NCBI RefSeq assembly: GCF_024679245.1
Contig: NC_090173.1
Coordinates: forward strand, 8,590,428-8,654,427
Length of the DNA stretch: 64,000 nucleotides
From: Pseudorasbora parva
Lineage: Eukaryota > Chordata > Actinopteri > Cypriniformes > Gobionidae
Direction of reading: 5' to 3'
The notes beneath the pieces were generated by a model that worked only from the letters and a program-made list of their open reading frames with translations, ran no database searches and was not told the origin of the DNA. Shown here piece by piece: positions 1 to 13,522 of the stretch. The stretch's first letter is position 1; every line of letters begins with the position of its first letter. The position numbers were made by a program, and so were the translations under genes.

Positions 1-3000
1 AAAAATCGAAATACCACAGTGTATACTATGACATAAAATTGAATTTATTCAATTACCACTAAAAGGCAAAATAGGAAAAATGAAATACCACAGTGTATAC
101 TATGACATAAAAGTGAATTTATTCAATTACCACTAAAAGGCAAAATAGGAAAAAATGAAATACCACAGTGTATACTATGACATAAAAGTGAATTCAATCA
201 ATTATCAAATAATGTCAAAATGGACAAAACAATCAAATTTTGACAGTGTATACTAAGACATAAAACTGAATTTATTGAATTATCACAAAAAGGCAAAGTG
301 AATGAAAAAAATCGAAATACGACAGTGTATACTATTACATAAAAGTGAATTTATTCAATTATCACAAAAAGTCAAAATGGACAAAACAATCAAATTTCGA
401 CAATGTATACTATGACATAAAACTTAATTTATTCAATTATCACAAAAAGGCAAAGTGAATGAAAAAAAATCAAAATACCACAGTGTATACTATGACATAA
501 AAGTGAATTTATTCAATTACCACTAAAAGGCAAAATAGGAAAAAGTGAAATACCACAGTGTATGCTATTACATAAAAGTGAATTTATTCAATTATCACAA
601 AAAGTCAAAATGGACAATACAATCAAATTTCGACAGTGTATACTATTACATAAAAGTGAATTTATTTAATTACCACTAAAAGGAAAAGTGAATGAAAAAA
701 TATCCAAATATCACAGTGTATACTATGACATAACAGTGAATTCATTCAATTTTCACAAATGGAAAAAACAATCAAATTTCGACAGTGTATACTATGACAA
801 AAAACTGAATTCATTGAATTATCACAAAAAGGCAAAGTGAATGAAAAAATATCAAAATACCACAGTGTATACTATTACATAAAAGTGAATTTATTCAATT
901 ATCACAAATGGACAAAACAATCAAATTTCGACAGTGTATACTATGACATAAAACTGAATTTATTCAATTATCACAAAAAGGCAAAATGGACAAAACAATC
1001 AAATTTCGACAATGTATACTATGACATATAAAACTTAATTTATTCAATTATCACAAAAAGGCAAAGTGAATGAAAAAAATATCAAAATACCACAGTGTAT
1101 ACTATGACATAAAAGTGAATTTATTCAATTACCACTAAAAGGCAAAATAGGAAAAAATGAAATACCACAGTGTATGCTATTACATAAAAGTGAATTTATT
1201 CAATTATCACAAATGGACAAAACAATCAAATTTCGACAGTGTATACTATGACATAAAAGTGAATTTATTCAATTATCAAAAAGTCAAAATGGACAAAAAA
1301 CATCAAATTACGACAGTGTATACTATTACAAAAAAAGTGAATTTATTAAATTATCAAAAAGTCAAAATGGACAAAAAACATCAAATTACGACAGTGTATA
1401 CTATGAGATAAAAGTGAATTTATTCAATTACCACAAAGTCAAAATGGACAAAACAATCAAATTTCGACAGTGTATACTATGAGATAAAAGTGAATTTATT
1501 CAATTATCACAAAAAGTCAAAATGGACAAAACAATCAAATTTCGACAATGTATACTATGACATAAAACTTAATTTATTCAATTATCACAAAAAGGAAAAG
1601 TGAATGAAAAAAATATCAAAATACCACAGTGTATACTATGACATAAAAGTGAATTCATTCAATTATCACAAATGGACAAAACAATCAAATTTCGACAGTG
1701 TATACTATGACATAAAACTGAATTTATTCAATTATCACAAAAAGGCAAAATGGACAAAACAATCAAATTTCGACAGTGTATACTATGACATAAAACTGAA
1801 TTCATTCAATTATCACAAAAAGGCAATATGAACAAAACAATCAAAATTCGACAGTGTATACTATGAGATAAAAGTGAATTTATTCAATTATCACAAAAAG
1901 TCAAAATGGACAAAACAATCAAATTTCGAAAATGTATACTATGACATAAAAGTGAATTTATTCAATTACCACTAAAAGGCAAAATAGGAAAAAATGAAAT
2001 ACCACAGTGTATGCTATTACATAAAAGTGAATTTATTCAATTATCACAAATGGACAAAACAATCAAATTTCGACAGTGTATACTATGACATATAAGTGAA
2101 CTTATTCAATTACCACAAAGTCAAAATGGACAAAACAATCAAATTTCGACTGTATAATATTACATAAAGGTGAATTTATTCAATTTTCACAAAAAGTAAA
2201 AATGGACAAAACAAACAAATTTCGACAGTGTATACTATGACATAAAAGTGAATTTATTCAATTATCACAAAAATGCAAAATGGACAAAAAAATCAAATTT
2301 CGTCAGTGTATTATATGCCATAAAAGTGAATTTATTCAATTATCAAATAAAGTCAAAATGGACAAAACAATCAAATTTCGACAGTGTATACTAAGACATA
2401 AAACTGAATTTATTGAATTATCACAAAAAGGCAAAGTGAATGAAAAAAATCGAAATACGACAGTGTATACTATTACATAAAAGTGAATTTATTTAATTAC
2501 CACTAAAAGGAAAAGTGAATGAAAAAATATCCAAATATCACAGTGTATACTATGACATAACAGTGAATTCATTCAATTTTCACAAATGGAAAAAACAATC
2601 AAATTTCGACAGTGTATACTATGACAAAAAACTGAATTCATTGAATTATCACAAAAAGGCAAAGTGAATGAAAAAATATCAAAATACCACAGTGTATACT
2701 ATTACATAAAAGTGAATTTATTCAATTATCACAAATGGACAAAACAATCAAATTTCGACAGTGTATACTATGACATAAAACTGAATTTATTCAATTATCA
2801 CAAAAAGGCAAAATGGACAAAACAATCAAATTTCGACAGTGTATACAATGACATAAAACTGAATTTATTCAATTATCACAAAAAGTCAAAATGGACAAAA
2901 CAATCAAATTTCGACAATGTATACTATGACATATAAAACTTAATTTATTCAATTATCACAAAAAGGCAAAGTGAATGAAAAAAATATCAAAATACCACAG

Positions 3001-6000
3001 TGTATGCTATTACATAAAAGTGAATTTATTCAATTATCACAAATGGACAAAACAATCAAATTTCGACAGTGTATACTATGACATAAAACTGAATTTATTA
3101 AATTATCAAAAAGTCAAAATGGACAAAAAACATCAAATTACGACAGTGTATACTATGACATAAAAGTGAACTTATTCAATTACCACAAAGTCAAAATGGA
3201 CAAAATCAAATTTCGACAGTGTATACTAGGACATACAAGTGAATTTATTCAATTATCACAAAAAGTCAAAATGGACAACAAAAAAAATCAAAATACGACA
3301 ATGTATACTATGACATAAAAGTGAATTCATTCAATTATCACAAATTCAAAATGGACAAAACAATCAAATTTCGACAGTGTATACTATTACATAAAAGTGA
3401 ATTTATTCAATTATCACAAAAAGGCAAAGTGAATGAAAAAAATATCAAAATACCACAGTGTATACTATGACATAAAAGTGAATTTATTCAATTATCACAA
3501 AAAGTCAAAATGGACAAAACAATCAAATTTCGACAGTGTATACTATGACATAAAACTGAATTTATTGAATTATCACAAAAAGGCAAAGTGAATGAAAGAA
3601 AAATCGAAATATGACAGTGTATACTATGACATAAAAGTGAATTTATTCAATCATCAAATAAAGTCAAAATGGACAAAACAATCAAATTTCGACTATGTAT
3701 ACTATGACATAAAAGTGAATTCAATCAATTATCACAAAAAGTCAAAATGGACAAAACAATCAAATTTCGACAATGTATACTATGACATAAAACTGAATTT
3801 ATTGAATTATCACAAAAAGGAAAAGTGAATGAAAAAAATATCAAAATACCACAGTGTATACTATGACATAAAAGTGAATTCATTCAATTATCACAAAAAG
3901 GCAATATGGACAAAACAATCAAAATTCGACAGTGTATACTATGAGATAAAAGTGAATTTATTCAATTATCACAAAAAGTCAAAATGGACAAAACAATCAA
4001 ATTTCGACAATGTATACTATGACATAAAAGTGAATTTATTCAATTACCACAAAGTCAAAATGGACAAAACAATCAAATTTCGACAGTGTATACTAGGACA
4101 TACAAGTGAATTTATTCAATTATCACAAAAAGTCAAAATGGACAAAACAATCAAATTTCGACTGTGTATACTATGACATAAAAGTGAATTTATTGAATTA
4201 TCACAAAAAGGCAAAGTGAATGAAAGAAAAATCGAAATACGACAGTGTATACTATTACATAAAAGTGAATTTATTTAATTACCACTAAAAGGAAAAGTGA
4301 ATGAAAAAATATCCAAATACCACAGTGTATACTATGACATAAAAGTGAATTTATTCAATTACCACTAAAAGGCAAAATAGGAAAAAATGAAATACCACAG
4401 TGTATACTATGACATAAAAGTGAATTCAATCAATTATCAAATAAAGTCAAAATGGACAAAACAATCAAATTTTGACAGTGTATACTTTGACATAAAAGTG
4501 AATTTATTCAATTATCACGAAAAGTCAAAATGGACAAAACAATCAAATTTCGACAGTGTATACTAAGACATAAAACTGAATTTATTGAATTATCACAAAA
4601 AGGCAAAGTGAATGAAAAAAAATCGAAATACGACAGTGTATACTATTACATAAAAGTGAATTTATTCAATTATCACAAAAAGTCAAAATGGACAAAACAA
4701 TCAAATTTCGACAGTGTATACTATGACATAAAAGTGAATTTATTCAATTATCAAAAAGTCAAAATGGACAAAAAACATCAAATTACGACAGTGTATACTA
4801 TTACAAAAAAAGTGAATTTATTAAATTATCAAAAAGTCAAAATGGACAAAAAACATCAAATTACGACGGTGTATACTATGAGATAAAAGTGAATTTATTC
4901 AATTACCACAAAGTCAAAATGGACAAAACAATCAAATTTCGACAATGTATACTATTACATAAAACTTAATTTATTCAATTATCACAAAAAGGAAAAGTGA
5001 ATGAAAAAAATATCAAAATACCACAGTGTATACTATGACATAAAAGTGAATTCATTCAATTATCACAAATGGACAAAACAATCAAATTTCGACAGTGTAT
5101 ACTATGACATAAAACTGAATTTATTCAATTATCACAAAAAGGCAAAATGGACAAAACAATCAAATTTCGACAGTGTATACTATGACATAAAACTGAATTC
5201 ATTCAATTATCACAAAAAGGCAATATGGACAAAACAATCAAAATTCGACAGTGTATACTATGAGATAAAAGTGAATTTATTCAATTATCACAAAAAGTCA
5301 AAATGGACAAAACAATCAAATTTCGAAAATGTATACTATGACATAAAAGTGAATTTATTCAATTACCACTAAAAGGCAAAATAGGAAAAAATGAAATACC
5401 ACAGTGTATGCTATTACATAAAAGTGAATTTATTCAATTATCACAAATGGACAAAACAATCAAATTTCGACAGTGTATACTATGACATATAAGTGAACTT
5501 ATTCAATTACCACAAAGTCAAAATGGACAAAACAATCAAATTTCGACTGTATAATATTACATAAAGGTGAATTTATTCAATTTTCACAAAAAGTAAAAAT
5601 GGACAAAACAAACAAATTTCGACAGTGTATACTATGACATAAAACTGAATTCATTCAATTATAACAAAAAGGCAATATGGACAAAACAATCAAAATTCGA
5701 CAGTGTATACTATGAGATAAAAGTGAATTTATTCAATTATCACAAAAAGTCAAAATGGACAAAACAATCAAATTTCGAAAATGTATACTATGACATAAAA
5801 GTGAATTTATTCAATTACCACTAAAAGGCAAAATAGGAAAAAATGAAATACCACAGTGTATGCTATTACATAAAAGTGAATTTATTCAATTATCACAAAT
5901 GGACAAAACAATCAAATTTCGACAGTGTATACTATGACATATAAGTGAACTTATTCAATTACCACAAAGTCAAAATGGACAAAACAATCAAATTTCGACT

Positions 6001-9000
6001 GTATAATATTACATAAAGGTGAATTTATTCAATTATCAAATAAAGTAAAAATGGACAAAACAATCAAATTTCGACTGTGTATACTTTGACATAAAAGTGA
6101 ATTTATTCAATTATCACAAAAAGTCAAAATGGACAAAACAATCAAATTTCGACTGTGTATACTATGACATAAAAGTGAATTTATTGAATTATCACAAAAA
6201 GGCAAAGTGAATGAAAGAAAAATCGAAATACGACAGTGTATACTATTACATAAAAGTGAATTTATTTAATTACCACTAAAAGGAAAAGTGAATGAAAAAA
6301 TATCCAAATATCACAGTGTATACTATGACATAACAGTGAATTCATTCAATTTTCACAAATGGAAAAAACAATCAAATTTCGACAGTGTATACTATGACAA
6401 AAAACTGAATTCATTGAATTATCACAAAAAGGCAAAGTGAATGAAAAAATATCAAAATACCACAGTGTATACTATTACATAAAAGTGAATTTATTCAATT
6501 ATCACAAATGGACAAAACAATCAAATTTCGACAGTGTATACTATGACATAAAACTGAATTTATTCAATTATCACAAAAAGGCAAAATGGACAAAACAATC
6601 AAATTTCGACAGTGTATACAATGACATAAAACTGAATTTATTCAATTATCACAAAAAGTCAAAATGGACAAAACAATCAAATTTCCACAATGTATACTAT
6701 GACATATAAAACTTAATTTATTCAATTATCACAAAAAGGCAAAGTGAATGAAAAAAATATCAAAATACCACAGTGTATGCTATTACATAAAAGTGAATTT
6801 ATTCAATTATCACAAATGGACAAAACAATCAAATTTCGACAGTGTATACTATGACATAAAACTGAATTTATTAAATTATCAAAAAGTCAAAATGGACAAA
6901 AAACATCAAATTACGACAGTGTATACTATGACATAAAAGTGAACTTATTCAATTATCACAAATTCAAAATGGACAAAATCAAATTTCGACAGTGTATACT
7001 ATGACATACAAGTGAATTTATTCAATTATCACAAAAAGTCAAAATGGACAACAAAAAAAATCAAAATACGACAATGTATACTATGACATAAAAGTGAATT
7101 CATTCAATTATCACAAATTCAAAATGGACAAAACAATCAAATTTCGACAGTGTATACTATTACATAAAAGTGAATTTATTCAATTATCACAAAAAGGCAA
7201 AGTGAATGAAAAAAATATCAAAATACCACAGTGTATACTATGACATAAAAGTGAATTTATTCAATTATCACAAAAAGTCAAAATGGACAAAACAATCAAA
7301 TTTCGACAGTGTATACTATGACATAAAACTGAATTTATTGAATTATCACAAAAAGGCAAAGTGAATGAAAGAAAAATCGAAATATGACAGTGTATACTAT
7401 GACATAAAAGTGAATTCAATCAATTATCACAAAAAGTCAAAATGGACAAAACAATCAAATTTCGACAATGTATACTATGACATAAAACTGAATTTATTGA
7501 ATTATCACAAAAAGGAAAAGTGAATGAAAAAAATATCAAAATACCACAGTGTATACTATGACATAAAAGTGAATTCATTCAATTATCACAAAAAGGCAAT
7601 ATGGACAAAACAATCAAAATTCGACAGTGTATACTATGAGATAAAAGTGAATTTATTCAATTATCACAAAAAGTCAAAATGGACAAAACAATCAAATTTC
7701 GACAATGTATACTATGACATAAAAGTGAATTTATTCAATTACCACAAAGTCAAAATGGACAAAACAATCAAATTTCGACAGTGTATACTAGGACATACAA
7801 GTGAATTTATTCAATTATCACAAAAAGTCAAAATGGACAAAACAATCAAATTTCGACTGTGTATACTATGACATAAAAGTGAATTTATTGAATTATCACA
7901 AAAAGGCAAAGTGAATGAAAGAAAAATCGAAATACGACAGTGTATACTATTACATAAAAGTGAATTTATTTAATTACCACTAAAAGGAAAAGTGAATGAA
8001 AAAATATCCAAATATCACAGTGTATACTATGACATAACAGTGAATTCATTCAATTTTCACAAATGGAAAAAACAATCAAATTTCGACAGTGTATACTATG
8101 ACAAAAAACTGAATTCATTGAATTATCACAAAAAGGCAAAGTGAATGAAAAAATATCAAAATACCACAGTGTATACTATTACATAAAAGTGAATTTATTC
8201 AATTATCACAAATGGACAAAACAATCAAATTTCGACAGTGTATACTATGACATAAAACTGAATTTATTCAATTATCACAAAAAGGCAAAATGGACAAAAC
8301 AATCAAATTTCGACAGTGTATACAATGACATAAAACTGAATTTATTCAATTATCACAAAAAGTCAAAATGGACAAAACAATCAAATTTCGACAATGTATA
8401 CTATGACATATAAAACTTAATTTATTCAATTATCACAAAAAGGCAAAGTGAATGAAAAAAATATCAAAATACCACAGTGTATGCTATTACATAAAAGTGA
8501 ATTTATTCAATTATCACAAATGGACAAAACAATCAAATTTCGACAGTGTATACTATGACATAAAACTGAATTTATTAAATTATCAAAAAGTCAAAATGGA
8601 CAACAAAAAAAATCAAAATACGACAATGTATACTATGACATAAAAGTGAATTCATTCAATTATCACAAATTCAAAATGGACAAAACAATCAAATTTCGAC
8701 AGTGTATACTATTACATAAAAGTGAATTTATTCAATTATCACAAAAAGGCAAAGTGAATGAAAAAAATATCAAAATACCACAGTGTATACTATGACATAA
8801 AAGTGAATTTATTCAATTATCACAAAAAGTCAAAATGGACAAAACAATCAAATTTCGACAGTGTATACTATTACATAAAAGTGAATTTATTCAATTATCA
8901 CAAAAAGGCAAAGTGAATGAAAAAAATATCAAAATACCACAGTGTATACTATGACATAAAACTGAATTTATTGAATTATCACAAAAAGGCAAAGTGAATG

Positions 9001-9883
9001 AAAGAAAAATCGAAATATGACAGTGTATACTATGACATAAAAGTGAATTTATTCAATCATCAAATAAAGTCAAAATGGACAAAACAATCAAATTTCGACT
9101 ATGTATACTATGACATAAAAGTGAATTCAATCAATTATCACAAAAAGTCAAAATGGACAAAACAATCAAATTTCGACAATGTATACTATGACATAAAACT
9201 GAATTTATTGAATTATCACAAAAAGGAAAAGTGAATGAAAAAAATATCAAAATACCACAGTGTATACTATGACATAAAAGTGAATTCATTCAATTATCAC
9301 AAAAAGGCAATATGGACAAAACAATCAAAATTCGACAGTGTATACTATGAGATAAAAGTGAATTTATTCAATTATCACAAAAAGTCAAAATGGACAAAAC
9401 AATCAAATTTCGACAATGTATACTATGACATAAAAGTGAATTTATTCAATTACCACAAAGTCAAAATGGACAAAACAATCAAATTTCGACAGTGTATACT
9501 AGGACATACAAGTGAATTTATTCAATTATCACAAATGGACAAAACAATCACATTTCGACAGTGTATACTATGACATAAAAGTGAATTTATTCAATTACCA
9601 CAAAGTCAAAATGGACAAAACAATCAAATTTCGACAGTGTATACTAGGACATACAAGTGAATTTTTTCAATTATCACAAAAAGTCAAAATGGACAAAACA
9701 ATCAAATTTCGACAGTGTATACTATGACATAAAAGTGAATTAATTCAATTATCACAAAAAGTCAAAATGGACAAAACAATCAAATTTCGACAGTGTATAC
9801 TATTACATAAAAGTGAATTTATTCAATTATCACAAAAAGGCAAAGTGAATGAAAAAATATCAAAATACCACACTGTATACTTT
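1..9883 (+). repeat. Long satellite array, ~78-bp unit with higher-order repeats
   Basis: The whole stretch is tandem copies of an AT-rich unit of about 78 bp. It can be phased on GACAGTGTATACTATGACAT, followed by AAAAGTGAATTTATTCAATT, then ATCACAAAAAGTCAAAATGG and ACAAAACAATCAAATTTC. Shorter variants lack the AAAAGTC or similar segments, so spacing varies from about 60 to 80 bp; at this unit size about 125 monomers fit. Multi-monomer blocks recur: the block at 2664-2936 returns at 6437-6709 and 8141-8413, and the block at 3829-4176 returns at 7524-7871 and, shortened, at 9235-9573. The full unit is divisible by 3 and poor in stops, which creates many short open frames. I treat these as non-coding. 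The array is cut by the left window edge. Confidence 0.95.
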
Positions 9884-9916
9884 GTGATAATTGAATAAAT
9901 TCACTTTTATGTCAAA
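9884..9916 (-). repeat. Inverted fragment of the satellite unit
   Basis: TTTGTGATAATTGAATAAAT followed by TCACTTTTATGTCA is the reverse complement of the core of the preceding satellite unit. It marks the first orientation switch at the right edge of the main array. Confidence 0.85.
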
Positions 9917-9974
9917 GGCAAATGGATGGAAAAAAAATCTAAATATCACAGTGTGTACCATTGCATAAATTATA

Positions 9975-10245
9975 ATTTTGCACAGATACACACAGAGCGT
10001 TTTGAATGTAGGAGTCTATCAGCCTACCGATCCGCTGGTTGATGCTTGCTTGTGCTTTCAAACGGTCCTGCTTTCAAACCGCTGCAGTGTGTTGATCACT
10101 GTAGCCAATCACAGGTACATCCGACGAGCGGGTGAGCACAATGACCAGTCAGAGGAGTTCACGATTCCAGCTCAACAACGCTCGAAGCGTCACATTTTTA
10201 ACATTTCAGTATCGATTTGGTATCGAGGTCGATACTTCTGACAAC
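9975..10245. repeat. Dispersed repeat interrupting the satellite, second copy near 63.8 kb
   Basis: A more GC-rich block sits between satellite units. The part around GTAGCCAATCACAG, CAATGACCAGTCAGAGG, CGATTCCAGCTCAACA and CACATTTTTAACATTTCAGT is shared, with mismatches, with 63788-63935. Two distant copies show a dispersed (mobile) repeat that entered the satellite. I cannot assign a family. Confidence 0.65.
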
Positions 10246-10541
10246 ACTAGTGTATACTATTCCATAAAAGGTGAAATTATTCAGTTACCACAAAAAGTAA
10301 AAATGGAAAAAAACTATCAAAATACCACAATGTATACTATGACATAAAAGTGAATTTATTCAATTATCACAAAGTCAAAATAAACAAAAACAAAAAATAC
10401 CACAGTGTATACTATTACATAAAAGTGAAATTATTAAATTATCACAAAGTCAAAATGGACTAAAAAAAAAAAAAACGAAATACAACAGTGAATAAATTAA
10501 CGTTTATGTAATAATATACAATTATCACAAAAAGTCAAAAG
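10246..10541 (+). repeat. Diverged satellite units, plus orientation
   Basis: About four diverged copies of the ~78-bp unit resume after the dispersed repeat (GTGTATACTATTCCATAAAA; ATGTATACTATGACATAAAA; GTGTATACTATTACATAAAA). They contain longer A-runs and an extra partial inverted piece near 10488-10520. Confidence 0.8.
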
Positions 10542-10555
10542 CCACCAATAGCAAT

Positions 10556-10910
10556 CTGTGGCAGAAAAGAACTATGCTCAGAAAAGGAACTGCTGGCCAT
10601 CATGTTCGCTCTGAAAAAGTTTCCCTGAAAAGATCAGAGTCCAGTCTGATCATAAAACACTTGAGGCCTTATTCTCCAAACCCATTGGAGCAGCACCAGC
10701 ACATCTGCAGAGAATGTTCCCTCAGCTACAAAAGGTATGACATCCACATTGTCTACACTCCAGGTAACCAAATGCTAATCGCAGACACGCTGTCCAGAGC
10801 ATACATTCAGTCTGACGGAGCAGAGAGTCTTGACCAGAGTGAAGAGAAACTCATCCATGCAGTGAATGGAGAATTGCTCAGTGGGAACATCATGCACATG
10901 ATCCAACAAA
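10556..10910 (+). pseudogene. Ty3/Gypsy pol fragment (RNase H end), frameshifted
   Basis: Different frames of this stretch read pieces of a Gypsy-type RNase H domain. One frame near 10577 gives SEKELLAIMFALKKF. A later frame at 10720-10800 gives YDIHIVYTPGNQMLIADTLS, the motif that closes RNase H and leads to the tether of Ty3/Gypsy pol. Frame changes between them mean it cannot encode a working enzyme. Reverse transcriptase and integrase are absent, so it is an internal pol scrap. It lies between plus-oriented satellite (to 10541) and minus-oriented satellite (from 10911). It has no visible LTR and is not part of the larger Gypsy copy at 57.8-61.8 kb. Confidence 0.75.
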
Positions 10911-11200
10911 CCGCACTTTGTGATAATTGAATAAATTCACTTGTATGTAATAGTCCACACTGTCGTATTTTAATTTGTCCATTTTAACTTTGTGATATGT
11001 GAATAAATTAATGTTTATGTAATAGTATACACGGTCATATTTTGATTTTTTTGTCCACTTGACTTTTGATAATTGAATAAAATCAGGTTTTATTTAATAG
11101 TACACAGTCGTAATTCGATTTTTTTTTTTTTTTTGTCCATTTTGACTTTGTGATAATTAAATAATTTAACTTGTATGTAATAGTATACACTGTGGTATTC
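10911..11200 (-). repeat. Satellite units in inverted orientation
   Basis: Four or so units read as the reverse complement of the main array: CTTTGTGATAATTGAATAAA, ATGTAATAGTATACACTGTG and TTTTTGTCCATTTTGAC recur in that order. With the plus-oriented units left of 10541 they form an inverted pair around the Gypsy fragment. Confidence 0.85.
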
Positions 11201-11597
11201 ATTTTTTTGTGTGTATTTTGCCTTATTGTGACATGATCCAACAAACCGCAATTTGGCGTGCATATGGTATGCAGTTTTTCGTGTGCATATGATACGCACT
11301 TTATGGCGTATTATACACACAAACCCCCTGTAAAATGACCGTAAAGAGGCAGTTTCTCGGGCGAACACCTTGTTTAATAACAACCAGTATCCACTATAAC
11401 TTTTGACATAATGACGTTCCCCTGCGTCCTCCTCACACACACCCCCTCCACTCAGAATTAAAGGAACAGTACACAATATCACATCACATGTTTGTTAGAT
11501 CTAGGGCTAAATGGCTGGAGGATGGAGAGGTGAATTCTAGTTTTTTTTTTTTTTTGCATTAGAATATTTTTGCAAACAAAATTATTTGATTGCTCTT
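11201..11597. other. Interspersed sequence, nothing recognised
   Basis: Contains a short duplicate of the end of the preceding Gypsy fragment (ACATGATCCAACAAACCGCA near 11229, also near 10900) and T-runs. I see no gene or clear element boundary. Confidence 0.4.
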
Positions 11598-11602
11598 AAA
11601 GG

Positions 11603-12593
11603 GTACCTATTATGCCCCTTTACACAAGATGAAGTCTCACATGTCCCCAGAGTGTGCCTGTGAAGTTTAAGATAAAAATTCCTAACAGATAATTTAACAT
11701 ACTATTTTGAATATGGCAATTTTGGGGTTGAAGAAAAATAAGCTGTTCTGTGTGTGGCTCCTTTAATGCAAATGAGCTGCTGCTCCCCACCCGAGAGGGC
11801 GGAGCCTACACAGCTCACAGCAGAAATATGATATCTGCTTGTTTTAGTGATCTCTCTCGCAGACACTTTCATGTGACATTGCAGGTCTTCATCACCATGA
11901 AATATCATCTGCATGCATTTTAAAGCCTTGTTGCTCTCAACTTAAACACACACATGCTCCTGCAGCATGCACACAGAGCTGGATGTCAGCACATTGTGAG
12001 TAGTCTATTAAACTAGACTAGTTATCTTGCATGTGTTAGTGCGAGTAAACTGTCAAATGCTCAAGAATAAGTCAGAAACACACAAAGTTCACATGAAAAA
12101 GGTTGGTTGTGTGTGTCTGTGCACGTATGCAGCAAGTAAGTAACAGAAATCTTGTGTATATTAGATCTGTCTGTCTAACTTTACTAAAGTGAAAGCAGTG
12201 TAATATACAGTACCTGCTGCTCTATCTGCTGTTAATATGAATCAAACAACAGAAGATAAACAGAAATTCACTCACTGCTCTTGACTGACAGAACTTTAGT
12301 AGCTTTAATAAGAACACATTTCTTTCTTGAATGCTGTTGTTAATGCTCTGGCGAGGAGATAAACATGCCGGACTATGAACAGCTCAGCTACAACTCTCTG
12401 AGGGGCGGAGCTATGCTAATACAGCAGTGTCCATCAACACGTGTGGGCGGGGCTCTGCAGTGCAACCATATGTCTTTTTTTAAAGGAGTGGGTGGATTTT
12501 TATCATTATAGGGTGGTTGTGTACACGCACACTGACAACACACATTTATGTTCAAATCACCTTATAAAAGTGAATGTTGCATAATAGGTGACT
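11603..12593. mobile_element. Non-autonomous DNA transposon (MITE), ~1 kb
   Basis: The left end GTACCTATTATGCCCCTTTA and the right end GCATAATAGGTGAC are inverted repeats sharing ACCTATTATGC. The interior has features typical of fish repeats (GGGCGGAGC near 11810, GGGGCGGAGC near 12401) and no long ORF. The superfamily is not assigned because I could not settle a target-site duplication. Confidence 0.6.
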
Positions 12594-12709
12594 GAAAAAG
12601 TTTAGGGGAATGTTTAGGTAGCTAGCTTGAAGACAGTGGGGCTGTCGGTAAGAACAGGTGCAGTCTTGTCAACCCAGGAAAAGTGATTGTGAAGGTATAC
12701 ACACGGTTG

Positions 12710-12710
<1 letters not shown>

Positions 12711-12762
<52 letters not shown>
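12711..12762. repeat. (TG)n microsatellite
   Basis: Pure dinucleotide TG tract of about 52 bp. It is the left edge of a composite repeat that ends in another short TG tract near 13040. Confidence 0.98.
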
Positions 12763-12764
<2 letters not shown>

Positions 12765-13052
12765 CTGGTAAACCCTACATTACGAGGACAAAATGTCCCC
12801 ACAAAGATGGCAATATCCGAAATCCTTGTCCTTGTGGGGACATTTTATGGTCCCCATGAGGAAAACATCTTATAAATCATACAGGATGAGTTTTTTGAGA
12901 AAGTAAAAATGCTAAATGTTTCCTATGATGGGTAGGTTTAGGGGAAGGGGCAGTGTAGGGGGATAGAAAATACAGTTTGTACAGTATAAAAACCATTACG
13001 CCCATGGAATGTCCCCATAAAACATGGAAACACAACATGTGTGTGTGTGTGT
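12763..13052. repeat. TG-flanked dispersed repeat (copy 1)
   Basis: A block with GGGGACATTTTATGGTCCCC, GATGGGTAGGTTTAGGGG and CAGTATAAAAACCATTACGC lies between two TG tracts. A clear second copy, also between TG tracts, lies at 55568-55854. Confidence 0.75.
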
Positions 13053-13522
13053 TGTGTGGTTTCTACAAAAGAAACAAATACAGAACTTTAGTTTCACAAA
13101 CAAATGGCAAATCATGTAAAATATAACTAAATATAACTAAGTCCATAGGCAAAAGTAACAAACAATACATGAGGGCATCTAGTCATACTATAAGTTCAAA
13201 TAAACATTTAAATAACTAAAGCACAGGTCCAATCAGGAAATACAACAAGAATGAAACATTTATACCAAACAGATCATACGAAAGGGAATCTTCAAATATC
13301 AAGCAAAAGCACTTACATGGTAATTTACGCACACAGGTGATTTAAAGGAGTAAACCGTAGTCCTCTGCATTATACAGCCACATACAACAGAAAAGGTAAA
13401 GCTCTGGACACAGGTGCAGTTAATAAAGCCTGTGAGGAAGTCCTAATTGGCAAGAAATTGGGTGGGTGGAGCTTAGGGCTAACAAGGAAATTAACAGTCT
13501 TAGGAGGTGTGACACTTGCCAT
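13053..13522. other. No recognisable gene
   Basis: AT-rich intergenic-looking sequence leading up to the element at 13523. No ORF, RNA gene or repeat boundary that I can support. Confidence 0.4.

Noticed and set aside
837..9727. Many open frames of 60-120 codons with repeated peptides such as YYDIKVNLFNYHK
   Set aside because: They follow from a 78-bp, stop-poor tandem unit and appear in several frames; no start context, splice sites or non-repeat part supports coding.
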